DNA of 64,000 nt from Clostridium sp. DL-VIII (lineage in GTDB: Bacteria; Bacillota; Clostridia; Clostridiales; Clostridiaceae): contig NZ_CM001240.1 in the NCBI RefSeq assembly GCF_000230835.1, forward strand, positions 2,302,501 through 2,366,500, written 5' to 3'. How positions within the stretch are numbered: the first letter of the stretch is position 1; each line of letters begins with the position of its first letter. Shown here in pieces: positions 35,752-43,532 of this stretch. The notes beneath the pieces were generated by a model. That model was not told where the DNA came from. It was given only the letters and a program-made list of their open reading frames with translations, and did not search any database. The position numbers were made by a program, and so were the translations under genes.

Positions 35752-35952
35752 TCAAGCAACCTTATGAGAATCATCATCTGAACTATCTGTATCAATAGCT
35801 ACTCCAAGTTTTGCAGATATTATGGTATTTAATTTATTTATTGATGTTGATAGGTTGTCAATTTGTTTTTCTAACCGGATTAACAAATATGCCGCAACAG
35901 CTACTGCAAAACCATTATTAACTATTGAATTAACTAATTCATTCAAATCCAT
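35752..35952 (-). CDS. yvrJ: YvrJ-family small membrane protein
   Basis: 66 residues. A single hydrophobic segment (VNNGFAVAVAAYLLIRLEKQ) is followed by an amphipathic helix LSTSINKLNTIIS and an acidic tail. This is the YvrJ pattern; the layout also resembles UviB/BhlA holin-like peptides. AGGAGG lies 8 bases before the ATG. Near a UviA-like sigma factor and a signal-less amidase, a role in export or lysis is suggested by context only. Confidence 0.7.
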   Translation of the reverse strand: MDLNELVNSIVNNGFAVAVAAYLLIRLEKQIDNLSTSINKLNTIISAKLGVAIDTDSSDDDSHKVA

Positions 35953-36053
35953 AATCTCTCACCTCCTATATAGGGTATATGATGAAAATTAATAAGTCAC
36001 AATAAGGGAAGATAAATGATTAAATAATATTTATAGATAAAGATTTTATAGTG

Positions 36054-36593
36054 TTATTGCTGAGAGCCTCCTTTATTAACTATGTAATTGTAATAGTTAG
36101 CTATAGCTAGATCAACTATTGTGCTTACATAAGTATTTAAATCAGGATGTATGCTTTTTAATTCATTAATTTTTCTAACAGTAGAAGCCCTAAGCATGTA
36201 GGTTCTTTTGGTATCAAGGTACTCACCATTAATAGGTGGTGCCATGCCATTTGCAACTGGAGTCTTTCTGTTATCTGAAATGATTTTATCATTAGATATA
36301 TCAAAAGTTTTAGTTAAATTTTTAGGTGTAATATTATTCTTAGGTATTTGAGTTTCAGCTATAGAGATAGATCTTTTATTTGTATCAGATGAAGAGAAGG
36401 TAGAAGTATTATTCAGGACAGAAGAGTTTTTAGCAGCATCAATTACATTAATATCATCAGCTTCATCATCAAAAGAAAAAGATGATATACAGTTACCAAC
36501 TGCAATTGGTCCTGAGGTAAAGCCTATTATTTCTTCATTTTCATCTGGAGCAAAATCATTTTTAGGTGGTTGAACTTGTTTTCTTCTAGGCAT
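36054..36593 (-). CDS. Ribbon-helix-helix DNA-binding protein with a disordered N-terminus
   Basis: 179 residues. The first about 125 are low-complexity (Ser, Asn, Asp, Thr, Lys). The last 50 (KRTYMLRASTVRKINELKSI, then LNTYVSTIVDLAIANYYNYI) form a strand and two helices as in plasmid ParG/Omega-like or CopG proteins. AAAGGGG precedes the ATG. The gene ends next to a 150-bp array of GAATAT palindromes on its upstream side, the expected place for an operator or centromere. No ParA-type ATPase is in the window. Confidence 0.65.
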   Translation of the reverse strand: MPRRKQVQPPKNDFAPDENEEIIGFTSGPIAVGNCISSFSFDDEADDINVIDAAKNSSVLNNTSTFSSSDTNKRSISIAETQIPKNNITPKNLTKTFDISNDKIISDNRKTPVANGMAPPINGEYLDTKRTYMLRASTVRKINELKSIHPDLNTYVSTIVDLAIANYYNYIVNKGGSQQ

Positions 36594-36639
36594 GCGAGTT
36601 CCCCTTTACTAGTATTTTTACTTAGGATATATGCAAAAA

Positions 36640-36850
36640 TGGCACGTATTCTAATATGGTTTACCATAAATATTCTGTACCATATTTATTCTGAAGAATA
36701 TTGCCATATAAGAATATATATTCTAAGCCATATCACCATAAATATTCTTCAGAATATGCTTATAAAATGCGGCTTGAGAAGATTTTAATATAAAAATATT
36801 ATTGATTTTTAATGTTATTTTAGAGTCTAAAACATATATCCATAATAGCA
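36640..36850. repeat. Array of GAATAT palindromes, copy 2
   Basis: Three palindromes (TATTCTGAAGAATA, AGAATATATATTCT and ATATTCTTCAGAATAT) and three ACCATA half-sites lie within 110 bp upstream of the ribbon-helix-helix gene. Copy 1 is at 2425-2640. Conservation of spacing in a non-coding stretch suggests a protein-binding array. Confidence 0.65.
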
Positions 36851-36901
36851 TCGGATAAATTTTTTTGAGGCTACAAATAAATTATTATTATTGGAGTGTG
36901 T

Positions 36902-37219
36902 ATGTCTATGATGAAAGATAAAAAATGAAACCCAACTCGTATTCACTCGCTGGGGAAGTTCGAAGAACCAAATGCAAGATTTGGATTCTCACTTCAAATT
37001 AATTCAGAAGATAAAGAAGTGTTTGACAAGAAGCAGATTGCTCTTGCCATTAGGACTTCAACTTTTAATGATGAAATATCCTGTTCATTAATAAACGATG
37101 GAATATTAAATAAATGCGAAGGATGTTCTCTCAAATATATTTGTGATGGAATTGATAAAGTAGCTGAGGATTATATTGATAAGACTACAGAAGTTATAAA
37201 TAACTTTTCCTTTGAGTAA
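36902..37219 (+). pseudogene. Small CxxCx5C protein gene interrupted by the 69-bp repeat
   Basis: An ATG at 36902 opens MSMMKDKK and runs into the repeat. After it the frame INSEDKEVFDKKQIALAIRT continues to CEGCSLKYICDGIDKVAEDY and a stop at 37217. A GTG at 37019 could give a 66-residue product but has only a weak ribosome site. The three Cys might bind metal. The family is unknown; a truncated copy is at 2747-2860. Confidence 0.5.
36926..36994 (+). repeat. 69-bp interspersed repeat, copy C
   Basis: It aligns without gaps with copies A and B; the hairpin CCAAAT-5-ATTTGG is intact. It separates the start from the body of the small Cys protein. Confidence 0.8.
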
Positions 37220-37246
37220 AAAATATAAATTAGATATATTGCAAAG

Positions 37247-37277
37247 AAAAACCAAGGTTTATGTGACCTTGGTTTTT
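37247..37277. terminator. Bidirectional terminator between Cys protein and sigma factor 2
   Basis: AAAACCAAGGT pairs with ACCTTGGTTTT. It is the equivalent of the hairpin at 2890-2920. Confidence 0.75.
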
Positions 37278-37290
37278 AAGCATTGACATT

Positions 37291-37863
37291 TTAATAATTT
37301 AAAGAAATATATTCATAAATTTTATTGAAAGTAACTTTCTTTTTTAGGCAGGCAGTAGAGTAACACATATTTTTATAGTACGCATGATCTTGGATAGTAT
37401 TATTTTTAAAGAATATAAAATCAATGAGTTCTTTTTCCTCTTCAGTCAAATTATTTATGGCCAGCTTTAGATCTTCAGAGTCACATTTATCACAAAATAA
37501 ATCTTCTAGGCTCATATCCTGAGAAGGTAAGTTTTTTTCAACATCAGCATAAAGACTTAAGGCATCATTACCATTAGTGGAGCTTCTAGTTCTAACATGC
37601 TTAATTAAGTCATTTATATTATTCTTTATTGCATTAGTAGCATAAGCAACAAATTTATGCTTCTCCAGATTATATAAAGAAACACACTTAAAAAGGGACT
37701 GATAGCACTCGTTTTTTATATCATTTCTATCGTATCCATCTATAAAAGTTCTCTTTGAAATATTAATTACTAAAGGTTTAAATTCACTAGCTAATTTTTC
37801 TTTTGATATCATATCTCCATTTTTACATTTGTGAACTAAGCTTTCAATATAATCATAATCCAT
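37291..37863 (-). CDS. UviA/TcdR-like small alternative sigma factor, copy 2
   Basis: 190 residues with the same layout as the protein at 2934-3506: region-2-like N-terminus (CKNGDMISKEKLASEFKPLV) and region-4-like C-terminus (NLTEEEKELIDFIFFKNNTI). AAGGAGG precedes the ATG. It is divergent from a signal-less N-acetylmuramoyl-L-alanine amidase with the conserved dyad between them. In C. perfringens and C. difficile such sigma factors control bacteriocin or toxin genes together with a holin, so control of a lysis or release cassette is plausible (inference). Confidence 0.65.
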   Translation of the reverse strand: MDYDYIESLVHKCKNGDMISKEKLASEFKPLVINISKRTFIDGYDRNDIKNECYQSLFKCVSLYNLEKHKFVAYATNAIKNNINDLIKHVRTRSSTNGNDALSLYADVEKNLPSQDMSLEDLFCDKCDSEDLKLAINNLTEEEKELIDFIFFKNNTIQDHAYYKNMCYSTACLKKKVTFNKIYEYISLNY

Positions 37864-37904
37864 ATAGACCTCCTTAATTTATAAAATAAACTATAGCAGG
37901 CATG

Positions 37905-37955
37905 ATAAAAATAACCTCTACATCTAGTATATATGACAAAATTACATATATCTCA
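37905..37955. promoter_or_regulatory. Conserved divergent promoter block with TATATATG-N9-CATATATC dyad, copy 2
   Basis: Dyad arms are at 37928-37935 and 37945-37952. The flanking ATAACCTCTACAT and TAGTATATATG match copy 1. The amidase ribosome site (GGAGG) follows within 10 bases, so any promoter for the amidase must lie inside or left of the dyad. Confidence 0.5.
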
Positions 37956-37973
37956 TATGGAGGTGTATAAAAA

Positions 37974-38867
37974 ATGAGTAATTTTATAATAGCAGTAGGT
38001 CATACTGCAAGTGGAAATGTTGGATGTGGAGTAGTTGATAGATTAGATGAAAGCAACTGCACTAGACAGATAGGGGCTTTAGTAGCACAATATTTGCAAG
38101 ATAAAGGTCAAGGAGTTAATTTACTTAGAATTGATAAGAGTAATAGTTATAACTCCGAAGATTGTTATGAAAGAGCAAATGAAGCTAATGAAATAGCTAA
38201 AACAACAAATATTGAGTTATATGTTGAAATTCATATTAACGCAGGGAGAGGTAGTGGTCCAGAAGTATTAGTTACTGGAAAATCAGAAGTTGCTAATCAA
38301 TATGCAGAAGTAGTTAATGCATTATCAAGTGCTTTAAATTTGCTTAACAGAGGCATAAAAACAAGAAACCTAATTGTTCTTAATGAAACTGTAATGCCAG
38401 CAATATTAATTGAGTGTTTATTTGCGGATAGTGATGATGCAGAAGTATATGATCCAGAAGTAATTGCAAGAGCTATTGTTAGTGGATTGGTCGGAGCTGA
38501 TGATTCTAGAGAAAAGGAATGGATATTTGGATGGAATAGTAATAATATCGGCTGGTGGTATTGCAACAATTTAGAAAATAAAAGCTATTACACTTCAAAA
38601 GATGGATGGCAGAAGATTGATGGGGATTGGTATATCTTTGATGAAAATGGATATGCATTACATGATTCCTGGTATCATGATGAAAAGAATAATGTCTGGT
38701 ATTATCTAGATGAAAATTGCAAGATGGTTAGTGGTAGTAAGGATGAGGTTTTGTGGAAGTGGATTGATAGTGCTTGTTATGCCTTTGATGAAAGTGGGAG
38801 GATGTATTGTGATTGCGTTACTCCTGATGGTTGGAGAGTTGGTGAAAATGGCATTTGGATAAGTTAA
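37974..38867 (+). CDS. N-acetylmuramoyl-L-alanine amidase (Amidase_3) with C-terminal wall-binding repeats, no signal peptide
   Basis: 297 residues. It cleaves the amide bond between muramic acid and the stem peptide. The zinc ligands are visible in AVGHTASGNVG, VEIHINAGRG and the catalytic Glu in AILIECLF. About residues 180-297 carry Trp/Tyr-rich repeats (GWNSNNIGWWYCNN, GWQKIDGDWYIFDENGYALH) that bind choline or wall polymer. There is no leader, as in phage endolysins that rely on a holin. GGAGGTG precedes the ATG. It is divergent from sigma copy 2, which is the probable activator. Confidence 0.85.
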   Translation: MSNFIIAVGHTASGNVGCGVVDRLDESNCTRQIGALVAQYLQDKGQGVNLLRIDKSNSYNSEDCYERANEANEIAKTTNIELYVEIHINAGRGSGPEVLVTGKSEVANQYAEVVNALSSALNLLNRGIKTRNLIVLNETVMPAILIECLFADSDDAEVYDPEVIARAIVSGLVGADDSREKEWIFGWNSNNIGWWYCNNLENKSYYTSKDGWQKIDGDWYIFDENGYALHDSWYHDEKNNVWYYLDENCKMVSGSKDEVLWKWIDSACYAFDESGRMYCDCVTPDGWRVGENGIWIS

Positions 38868-39193
38868 TATACTAATATAAATATTTGAATTTATATAAAA
38901 TTAAAAAAATTCTACATCGTAATTTAATGAAGAGATTTTTCTAATGCATATCTAAGTATATGTATAACTAACATGTAAGTAGTAAATTTACATGTTAGTA
39001 TTGATTTGTCGGGAATTCAAATTCTCAAAGAGATAACTAGATAATAAAAATGGAACAAACAGCAGGAATATTGGAAAATAATTAATATTGCCATACATTG
39101 AAACTTATTGATATTTTCATATTATTGAATTATATAAAACATATGATATATTATTATATAATAATAAAAATAATGATATGAGGATAAGTGTAT

Positions 39194-40384
39194 ATGGATT
39201 TTGAAGAGATTGTAGAAAAGCAGAATATTATACCATGCAAGATTGAAGAAAAAAGCAAAATGTATCAAGATTTATGGAATATTAAAAACAATTGGACGGG
39301 AAGGGTAGATGCTAATATTGCAAATACATTTATTGAAGAATCAGTACAGCTAATAGAAAATGCTATTTCGATTTTTGAAATGGGCTATTTTGATTGTGCG
39401 TATTATTCATTAAGACAAGCATTAGAAATATCTACGACTATGGTTTTTTTGGTTGATATAGAAGATGATAAACGAATTGAAAAATTGGATGATTGGAAAA
39501 AGGAAAGACATTTTCCTATGGATGGAAAAATGAAAAAGTACTTAACTACTCATGGTAGGACATTTTCAGATATGAAAATTAAGATGAAGAAGTATTTTGA
39601 TGAAATTGACAGACAACGTAAATCACTTAATAAATATGTACACAAGCAGGGTTATCAATATTTTTATGTTTCGCGAATAAATTCGATTCACAAAGATAAA
39701 TTAATTGAGTCTCTTAAAAATAGTTTTATTAGTAATGTAAAATTCTGCATTGGTGTTGTTGCAGTAATGAGATTGGCTGTTGATCCATTTCCAATTCTTT
39801 TAATGGACGAAGAAATATATTATAGAACAAATGATACTATTACATATGGGTATACGGAAGATTTTGTTAAAGAATATATTAGTATTGATACTATCAAACA
39901 ATATAAAACCACTGAGATATATCAAGAGTTTTATGAACAGATACTGAGACGAGAACCCAAAAGTGAGGCTGTGGCAGATGTTGTTAAAAATCAATACATT
40001 GATATAACAAAAGTTAATGAGATTATGCTGCAAAGCAACTTGATGGGAGTTGTTGATTTTATAGCAGTTTCTATAGTGTCAATAATTCCTTCAATATCAA
40101 AAGTATATTGCTATGGGGGGATGCTTTGGTATTTTACAGATATTAAAACCAATAGAAAAAAAATGAATTGGAGTACTAGTGATTTTAAGAGATTTAGTGA
40201 ATCAACTAAAAAATTCAACTTGGCTTATGATGAAGTTTATATATCGTGTGTAAAGATTAATGATGAAACATATTTTATAGAACATAATGATCTTATTAGT
40301 AATGAAGAAAAGGAAAAAATTCAGAAATTGGAATTTATATTAAATAGTGTTGTTCAGGAGATGGAGAAGTCTTATGAAACATGA
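39194..40384 (+). CDS. Unknown protein with a HEPN-like N-terminal helical region
   Basis: 396 residues from ATG 39194 (AGGA 9 bases upstream; a GTG at 39188 is an alternative). The N-terminal FIEESVQLIENAISIFEMGY, then FDCAYYSLRQALEISTTMVF is reminiscent of HEPN helices, and LNKYVHKQGYQYFY may hold the His used in some HEPN RNases, but the Rx4-6H motif is not clear. The C-terminal half is unrelated to anything I recognise. It is the last gene before the tRNA-Glu end of the island, where cargo and defence genes are often found. A defence role is only a guess. Confidence 0.5.
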   Translation: MDFEEIVEKQNIIPCKIEEKSKMYQDLWNIKNNWTGRVDANIANTFIEESVQLIENAISIFEMGYFDCAYYSLRQALEISTTMVFLVDIEDDKRIEKLDDWKKERHFPMDGKMKKYLTTHGRTFSDMKIKMKKYFDEIDRQRKSLNKYVHKQGYQYFYVSRINSIHKDKLIESLKNSFISNVKFCIGVVAVMRLAVDPFPILLMDEEIYYRTNDTITYGYTEDFVKEYISIDTIKQYKTTEIYQEFYEQILRREPKSEAVADVVKNQYIDITKVNEIMLQSNLMGVVDFIAVSIVSIIPSISKVYCYGGMLWYFTDIKTNRKKMNWSTSDFKRFSESTKKFNLAYDEVYISCVKINDETYFIEHNDLISNEEKEKIQKLEFILNSVVQEMEKSYET

Positions 40385-40467
40385 ATAACAAAATTACAAA
40401 TTCGTTAAATCACTTATTTCTGGAATCAAAGAACAAATGAATCAGGCAACAGTTTTGAGAAACTACT

Positions 40468-40505
40468 ACTCTAAGTTTATTTAAAGTTTAAATAAATTAG
40501 AGTAA
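40468..40505 (+). terminator. Terminator of the HEPN-like gene
   Basis: CTCTAA-TTTATTTAAA pairs with TTTAAATAAA-TTAGAG around a short centre. The region to the tRNA (40510-40790) shows diverged similarity to 25321-25480 and no gene. Confidence 0.55.
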
Positions 40506-40774
40506 AGGTAAGCAAAATAAGTATATATATAATCTAAACATATTTAATTACACTTTTTTCACAAAAGTAATAAATTGAGAGAAATTAATAAGTCGAGACT
40601 AAGTGAGAACAAATAATTGATTCTTGCGTTTTATTTTTTGTAAATTATATAGAAACTCAACGTGAAATTTTTATTAGTTTGATGAGGTTTTATTTCAAAA
40701 ATGAAAAAATTAATTATAAATTTAAATAATGAATTTTATACAATACTATTAAAAATTGATCTAATAGGTACTAT

Positions 40775-40886
40775 CAATATCTATCTAAAACTGGTGTGGG
40801 AAAATAGAAAAAACACCAACAATTTAGAAGTCTAAATGCTGATGTTTACTAAAATGGTGACCCATACGGGAATCGAACCCATGATT
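40775..40886. repeat. tRNA-Glu 3'-end duplication, right copy
   Basis: This matches 25480-25591: the tRNA terminator hairpin (CACCAACAATTTAGAA region) and the last 32 bases of the tRNA. It forms one boundary of the 15.3-kb island. Confidence 0.75.
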
Positions 40887-40929
40887 TCACCGTGAGAGGG
40901 TGGCGTCTTAACCGCTTGACCAATGGGCC
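40855..40929 (-). tRNA. tRNA-Glu (anticodon CTC)
   Basis: The minus strand begins GGCCCATTGGTCAAGCGGTT, has the anticodon loop CTCTCAC between GCCACC and GGTG stems, the T-arm GGGTTCGATTCCC, and ends in an encoded CCA. The acceptor arm pairs GGCCCAT with ATGGGTC. The loop gives anticodon CTC for Glu. The gene is intact and its terminator follows. Confidence 0.9.
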
Positions 40930-41061
40930 ATACAACATGTATTATTGTACTATCCTTTACCCAATATGTCAACAATTTTTATGAATAAAATTTTTCTCTT
41001 TGCAATAATACATATTTTTAGAGGGGTCCAGTACGCTTAAAAGCCATTAAATATGTCATTA

Positions 41062-42516
41062 TTAGCTGGTAAACCACGCTTTGTTTAGAAGTTTTATACC
41101 TTCAATAATATCATTTTCGAGCATTCCACCAAATCCAAGAAGAACCATATTATTAGAATAATTCTCTTTTTTTATCCAGAAAAAAGAAACAGGATATACC
41201 TTAACACCATGATCTTTAGCTTTATTAATTAACTCTTCTTCAGTCAATCCATTATTCACTTGTAATAATATATGTAAACCAGCATTTTTAACATAAATAG
41301 AAACATTATGGCCCATTAAGTTTTGAATTGTTTGAATTAGAATATCATGTTTTCTTTTATTTATAAGATATATTTTATGTAAATGTCTCTCAAAGTGACC
41401 CAGATGCATAAATTGCTGCATTATTTTTTGATGAATCAATGGCACTGGAGTTTGATACATTTTAAAATGACGATAATATCTTTCTAACCATTGCTTAGGC
41501 AAAACCATATAATTCATGCGTAAACTAGGAGAGAAGCATTTTGAAAAAGTACCTATATATATAACGGAGTCATTTGAGTCAATACTTTGCATTGAAGGTA
41601 TAGGTTTGGAATTATATCTGAACTCGCTATCATAATCATCTTCAATAATAATCCCATTTTTTCGCTTTGCCCAATCTAGCAGTTTTAATCTTTTAGCAAT
41701 TGGTATTACTACCCCTGTAGGAAACTGATGAGATGGTGTTGTGTAGACTATCCTTGCTTTCGTAGTCTCTAATTCATTAACATTAATCCCGTCATCCTCT
41801 AAACTAATAGGAATAGCTTTGTAACCATTATTAATAAAAATGTCTTTTGCACCACTATAGCCAGGGTCTTCTACAGCTATCTCATCAAAAGATCCTCTGA
41901 AAAGCTGGGATAATAGACTAAGGCAATATTCTGAACCTGATGAAATAATTATTTGTGATGGAGTACAGGAGACACCTCTTGAGGCTTTTAAATAATTCAT
42001 TATTTCTTTTTGTAGGTCAATTTCTCCTGTGCTTGAACTATATGATGTCATATCTTCAGAATTTACTGTTGATAAGCATTTATTTGAAACTCTCTTCCAT
42101 ATACGCAAAGGAAAATCCTCAGAACTTAATTTCCCATATTCAAAATTATATTTATAGTCGTACCCGTCACCAGAGTAAGGATTATAATCGCTAAGGTTAA
42201 TGTTATTGTCAATTATATTGGATTTAGAAAAATCAGATGTTCTAATATCTATTTTTTCTTGCTTTAATATTGTAGGAGTGTCTAATTTTTGAGCAATAAA
42301 TCCGCTTCCAGCTTTACTTTTTATATATCCCTCTGAGGAAAGCTGCATATAAGCATTTTCTACGGTATTTCTACTAACATTTAATGAAGTTGATAACTTT
42401 CTTGTTGAAGGGAGTTTTTGTCCTTCTGAAATTTCACCAGAAATTATTTGTTCTTTTAACTGCTTGTAAATTTGTAAATATAATGGGGCTTCTAAATTTA
42501 TATCTAATACAATCAT
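41062..42516 (-). CDS. MocR/PdxR-type transcriptional regulator (GntR HTH + aminotransferase fold)
   Basis: 484 residues from ATG 42516, which has GGAGG 10 bases upstream. The GntR winged helix (APLYLQIYKQLKEQIISGEI, then TRKLSTSLNVSRNTVENAYM) is joined by a linker to a type I aminotransferase-like domain with the PLP region YIGTFSKCFSPSLRMNYMVL and the substrate-aspartate motif IIEDDYDSEFRYN. Such regulators sense PLP or amino compounds and usually control a divergent gene. Here that is an FMN-binding protein. It is the intact counterpart of the frameshifted gene at 10603-12028. Confidence 0.85.
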   Translation of the reverse strand: MIVLDINLEAPLYLQIYKQLKEQIISGEISEGQKLPSTRKLSTSLNVSRNTVENAYMQLSSEGYIKSKAGSGFIAQKLDTPTILKQEKIDIRTSDFSKSNIIDNNINLSDYNPYSGDGYDYKYNFEYGKLSSEDFPLRIWKRVSNKCLSTVNSEDMTSYSSSTGEIDLQKEIMNYLKASRGVSCTPSQIIISSGSEYCLSLLSQLFRGSFDEIAVEDPGYSGAKDIFINNGYKAIPISLEDDGINVNELETTKARIVYTTPSHQFPTGVVIPIAKRLKLLDWAKRKNGIIIEDDYDSEFRYNSKPIPSMQSIDSNDSVIYIGTFSKCFSPSLRMNYMVLPKQWLERYYRHFKMYQTPVPLIHQKIMQQFMHLGHFERHLHKIYLINKRKHDILIQTIQNLMGHNVSIYVKNAGLHILLQVNNGLTEEELINKAKDHGVKVYPVSFFWIKKENYSNNMVLLGFGGMLENDIIEGIKLLNKAWFTS

Positions 42517-42537
42517 TTGTAAAAAACCTCCTCGTAA

Positions 42538-42600
42538 ACTGTATCCTATAAAATAATACAAACTGGCACTTTTTATAAAGACAGTTTGATTGTATAATTA
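42538..42600. promoter_or_regulatory. Divergent MocR / FMN-binding-protein promoter region, copy 2
   Basis: ACTGTATCCTATAAAATAA, TGGCACTTTT and TTTGATTGTATAATT are conserved with copy 1. TATAAT at 42593-42598 serves the plus-strand gene; the other blocks are candidate MocR sites. Confidence 0.55.
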
Positions 42601-42687
42601 CCTTAGTAGAAAGTCAATACTATTAGAAATGGACTTTTTATAATGATAAACAAATAAATTTGTAGAATTATATGAGGAGGAATATAA

Positions 42688-43059
42688 ATGATAAACGAAA
42701 AATTACTTGAAGTTATTTCACATGAAGGGGTAGTAGCAATTGTATCTTGGAACAAGGAAGAGGCTCACGTAGTTAATACTTGGCATTCATATCTTAATGT
42801 AACTGAAGATGGTAGATTATTAATACCAGCAGCAGGAATGAGAAGAACACAAAAAAATGTAGAAGGAAATAACAGAGTTAAAGTTACCTTAGGTAGTAAA
42901 GAAGTGATGGGTTACAAATATATGGGAACAGGATTCTTGATTGAAGGAACAGCAAAATTTGTTGAGTCTGGATCAGACTTTGAAATGATGAAAGATAAAT
43001 TCCCATTCTTAAGCAGAGTTTTAGAAATAACAGTCGTATCTGCGAAACAAACAATTTAG
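42688..43059 (+). CDS. FMN-binding protein, pyridoxamine-phosphate-oxidase-like split barrel (copy 2)
   Basis: 123 residues, paralogue of 12202-12573. Motifs EGVVAIVSW, VVNTWHSYLNVTEDGRLLIP, AGMRRTQKN and GTGFLIEGTAKF match the Desulfovibrio FMN-binding protein. GAGGAGG is 9 bases before the ATG. A perfect 19-bp terminator follows. The same gene order and promoter as in copy 1 show that the regulator and target were duplicated as one unit. Confidence 0.8.
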   Translation: MINEKLLEVISHEGVVAIVSWNKEEAHVVNTWHSYLNVTEDGRLLIPAAGMRRTQKNVEGNNRVKVTLGSKEVMGYKYMGTGFLIEGTAKFVESGSDFEMMKDKFPFLSRVLEITVVSAKQTI

Positions 43060-43081
43060 TTATTTAGAATTGAAGCGGAAT

Positions 43082-43127
43082 TTTTATTAAGACTACAAAA
43101 TGATTATATTTTGTAGTCTTAATAAAA
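43082..43127 (+). terminator. Perfect 19-bp terminator hairpin
   Basis: TTTTATTAAGACTACAAAA pairs with TTTTGTAGTCTTAATAAAA around an 8-base loop, downstream of the FMN-binding protein. Confidence 0.8.
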
Positions 43128-43224
43128 TATTACATGGGTATTTAATGGACAAATCATAATTTTCTAAATATTTAAAAAACACACTTGTTTTTCAGCGAAA
43201 ATCTGTTAAACTATTATATAGTTA

Positions 43225-43380
43225 GTAATTTAAAAGAGGTGTATATTGACATTAATATACTCATCGCTCCTCTTGTATGACCAAAAAGTCATATAAAATT
43301 ACGACTCCTTTTTAATATTTTGTGGGATATCCATTGAAATTTAACTGGAAACAGCTGGTTTTAATGGATATTATTTTTTT
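43225..43380 (+). ncRNA. Structured RNA with three helices followed by an intrinsic terminator
   Basis: Four perfect helices nest cleanly. P1 is GTAATTT (43225-43231) with AAATTAC (43296-43302). P2 is AAGAGG (43234) with CCTCTT (43269-43274). Inside P2, GTATATT (43241) pairs with AATATAC (43254-43260). P3 is TATGAC (43276) with GTCATA (43288-43293). A terminator stem ATATCCATT/AATGGATAT (43327-43371) and seven T follow. It is either a stand-alone small RNA or a leader for the epimerase gene 150 bp downstream. It matches no riboswitch class I can recall. Nothing else is coded in 43128-43532. Confidence 0.6.
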
Positions 43381-43532
43381 ACTTAATAAATAATATATAA
43401 CTACAAATATTGCTTTAAATTGGAAGGTTGGTTATAATTATGTTATACAATATGATGCGAAATTTATAAATAGTATATGCTATTTGGCGATATGAATGCA
43501 TTATATGGAAATAAGATTGTGGAGATGATTTA

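Noticed and set aside
43225..43302. Structured RNA as a purine riboswitch
   Set aside because: Although it has a closing stem and two arms, the conserved joining sequences and loop-loop motif of purine riboswitches are missing and the first arm is too long.
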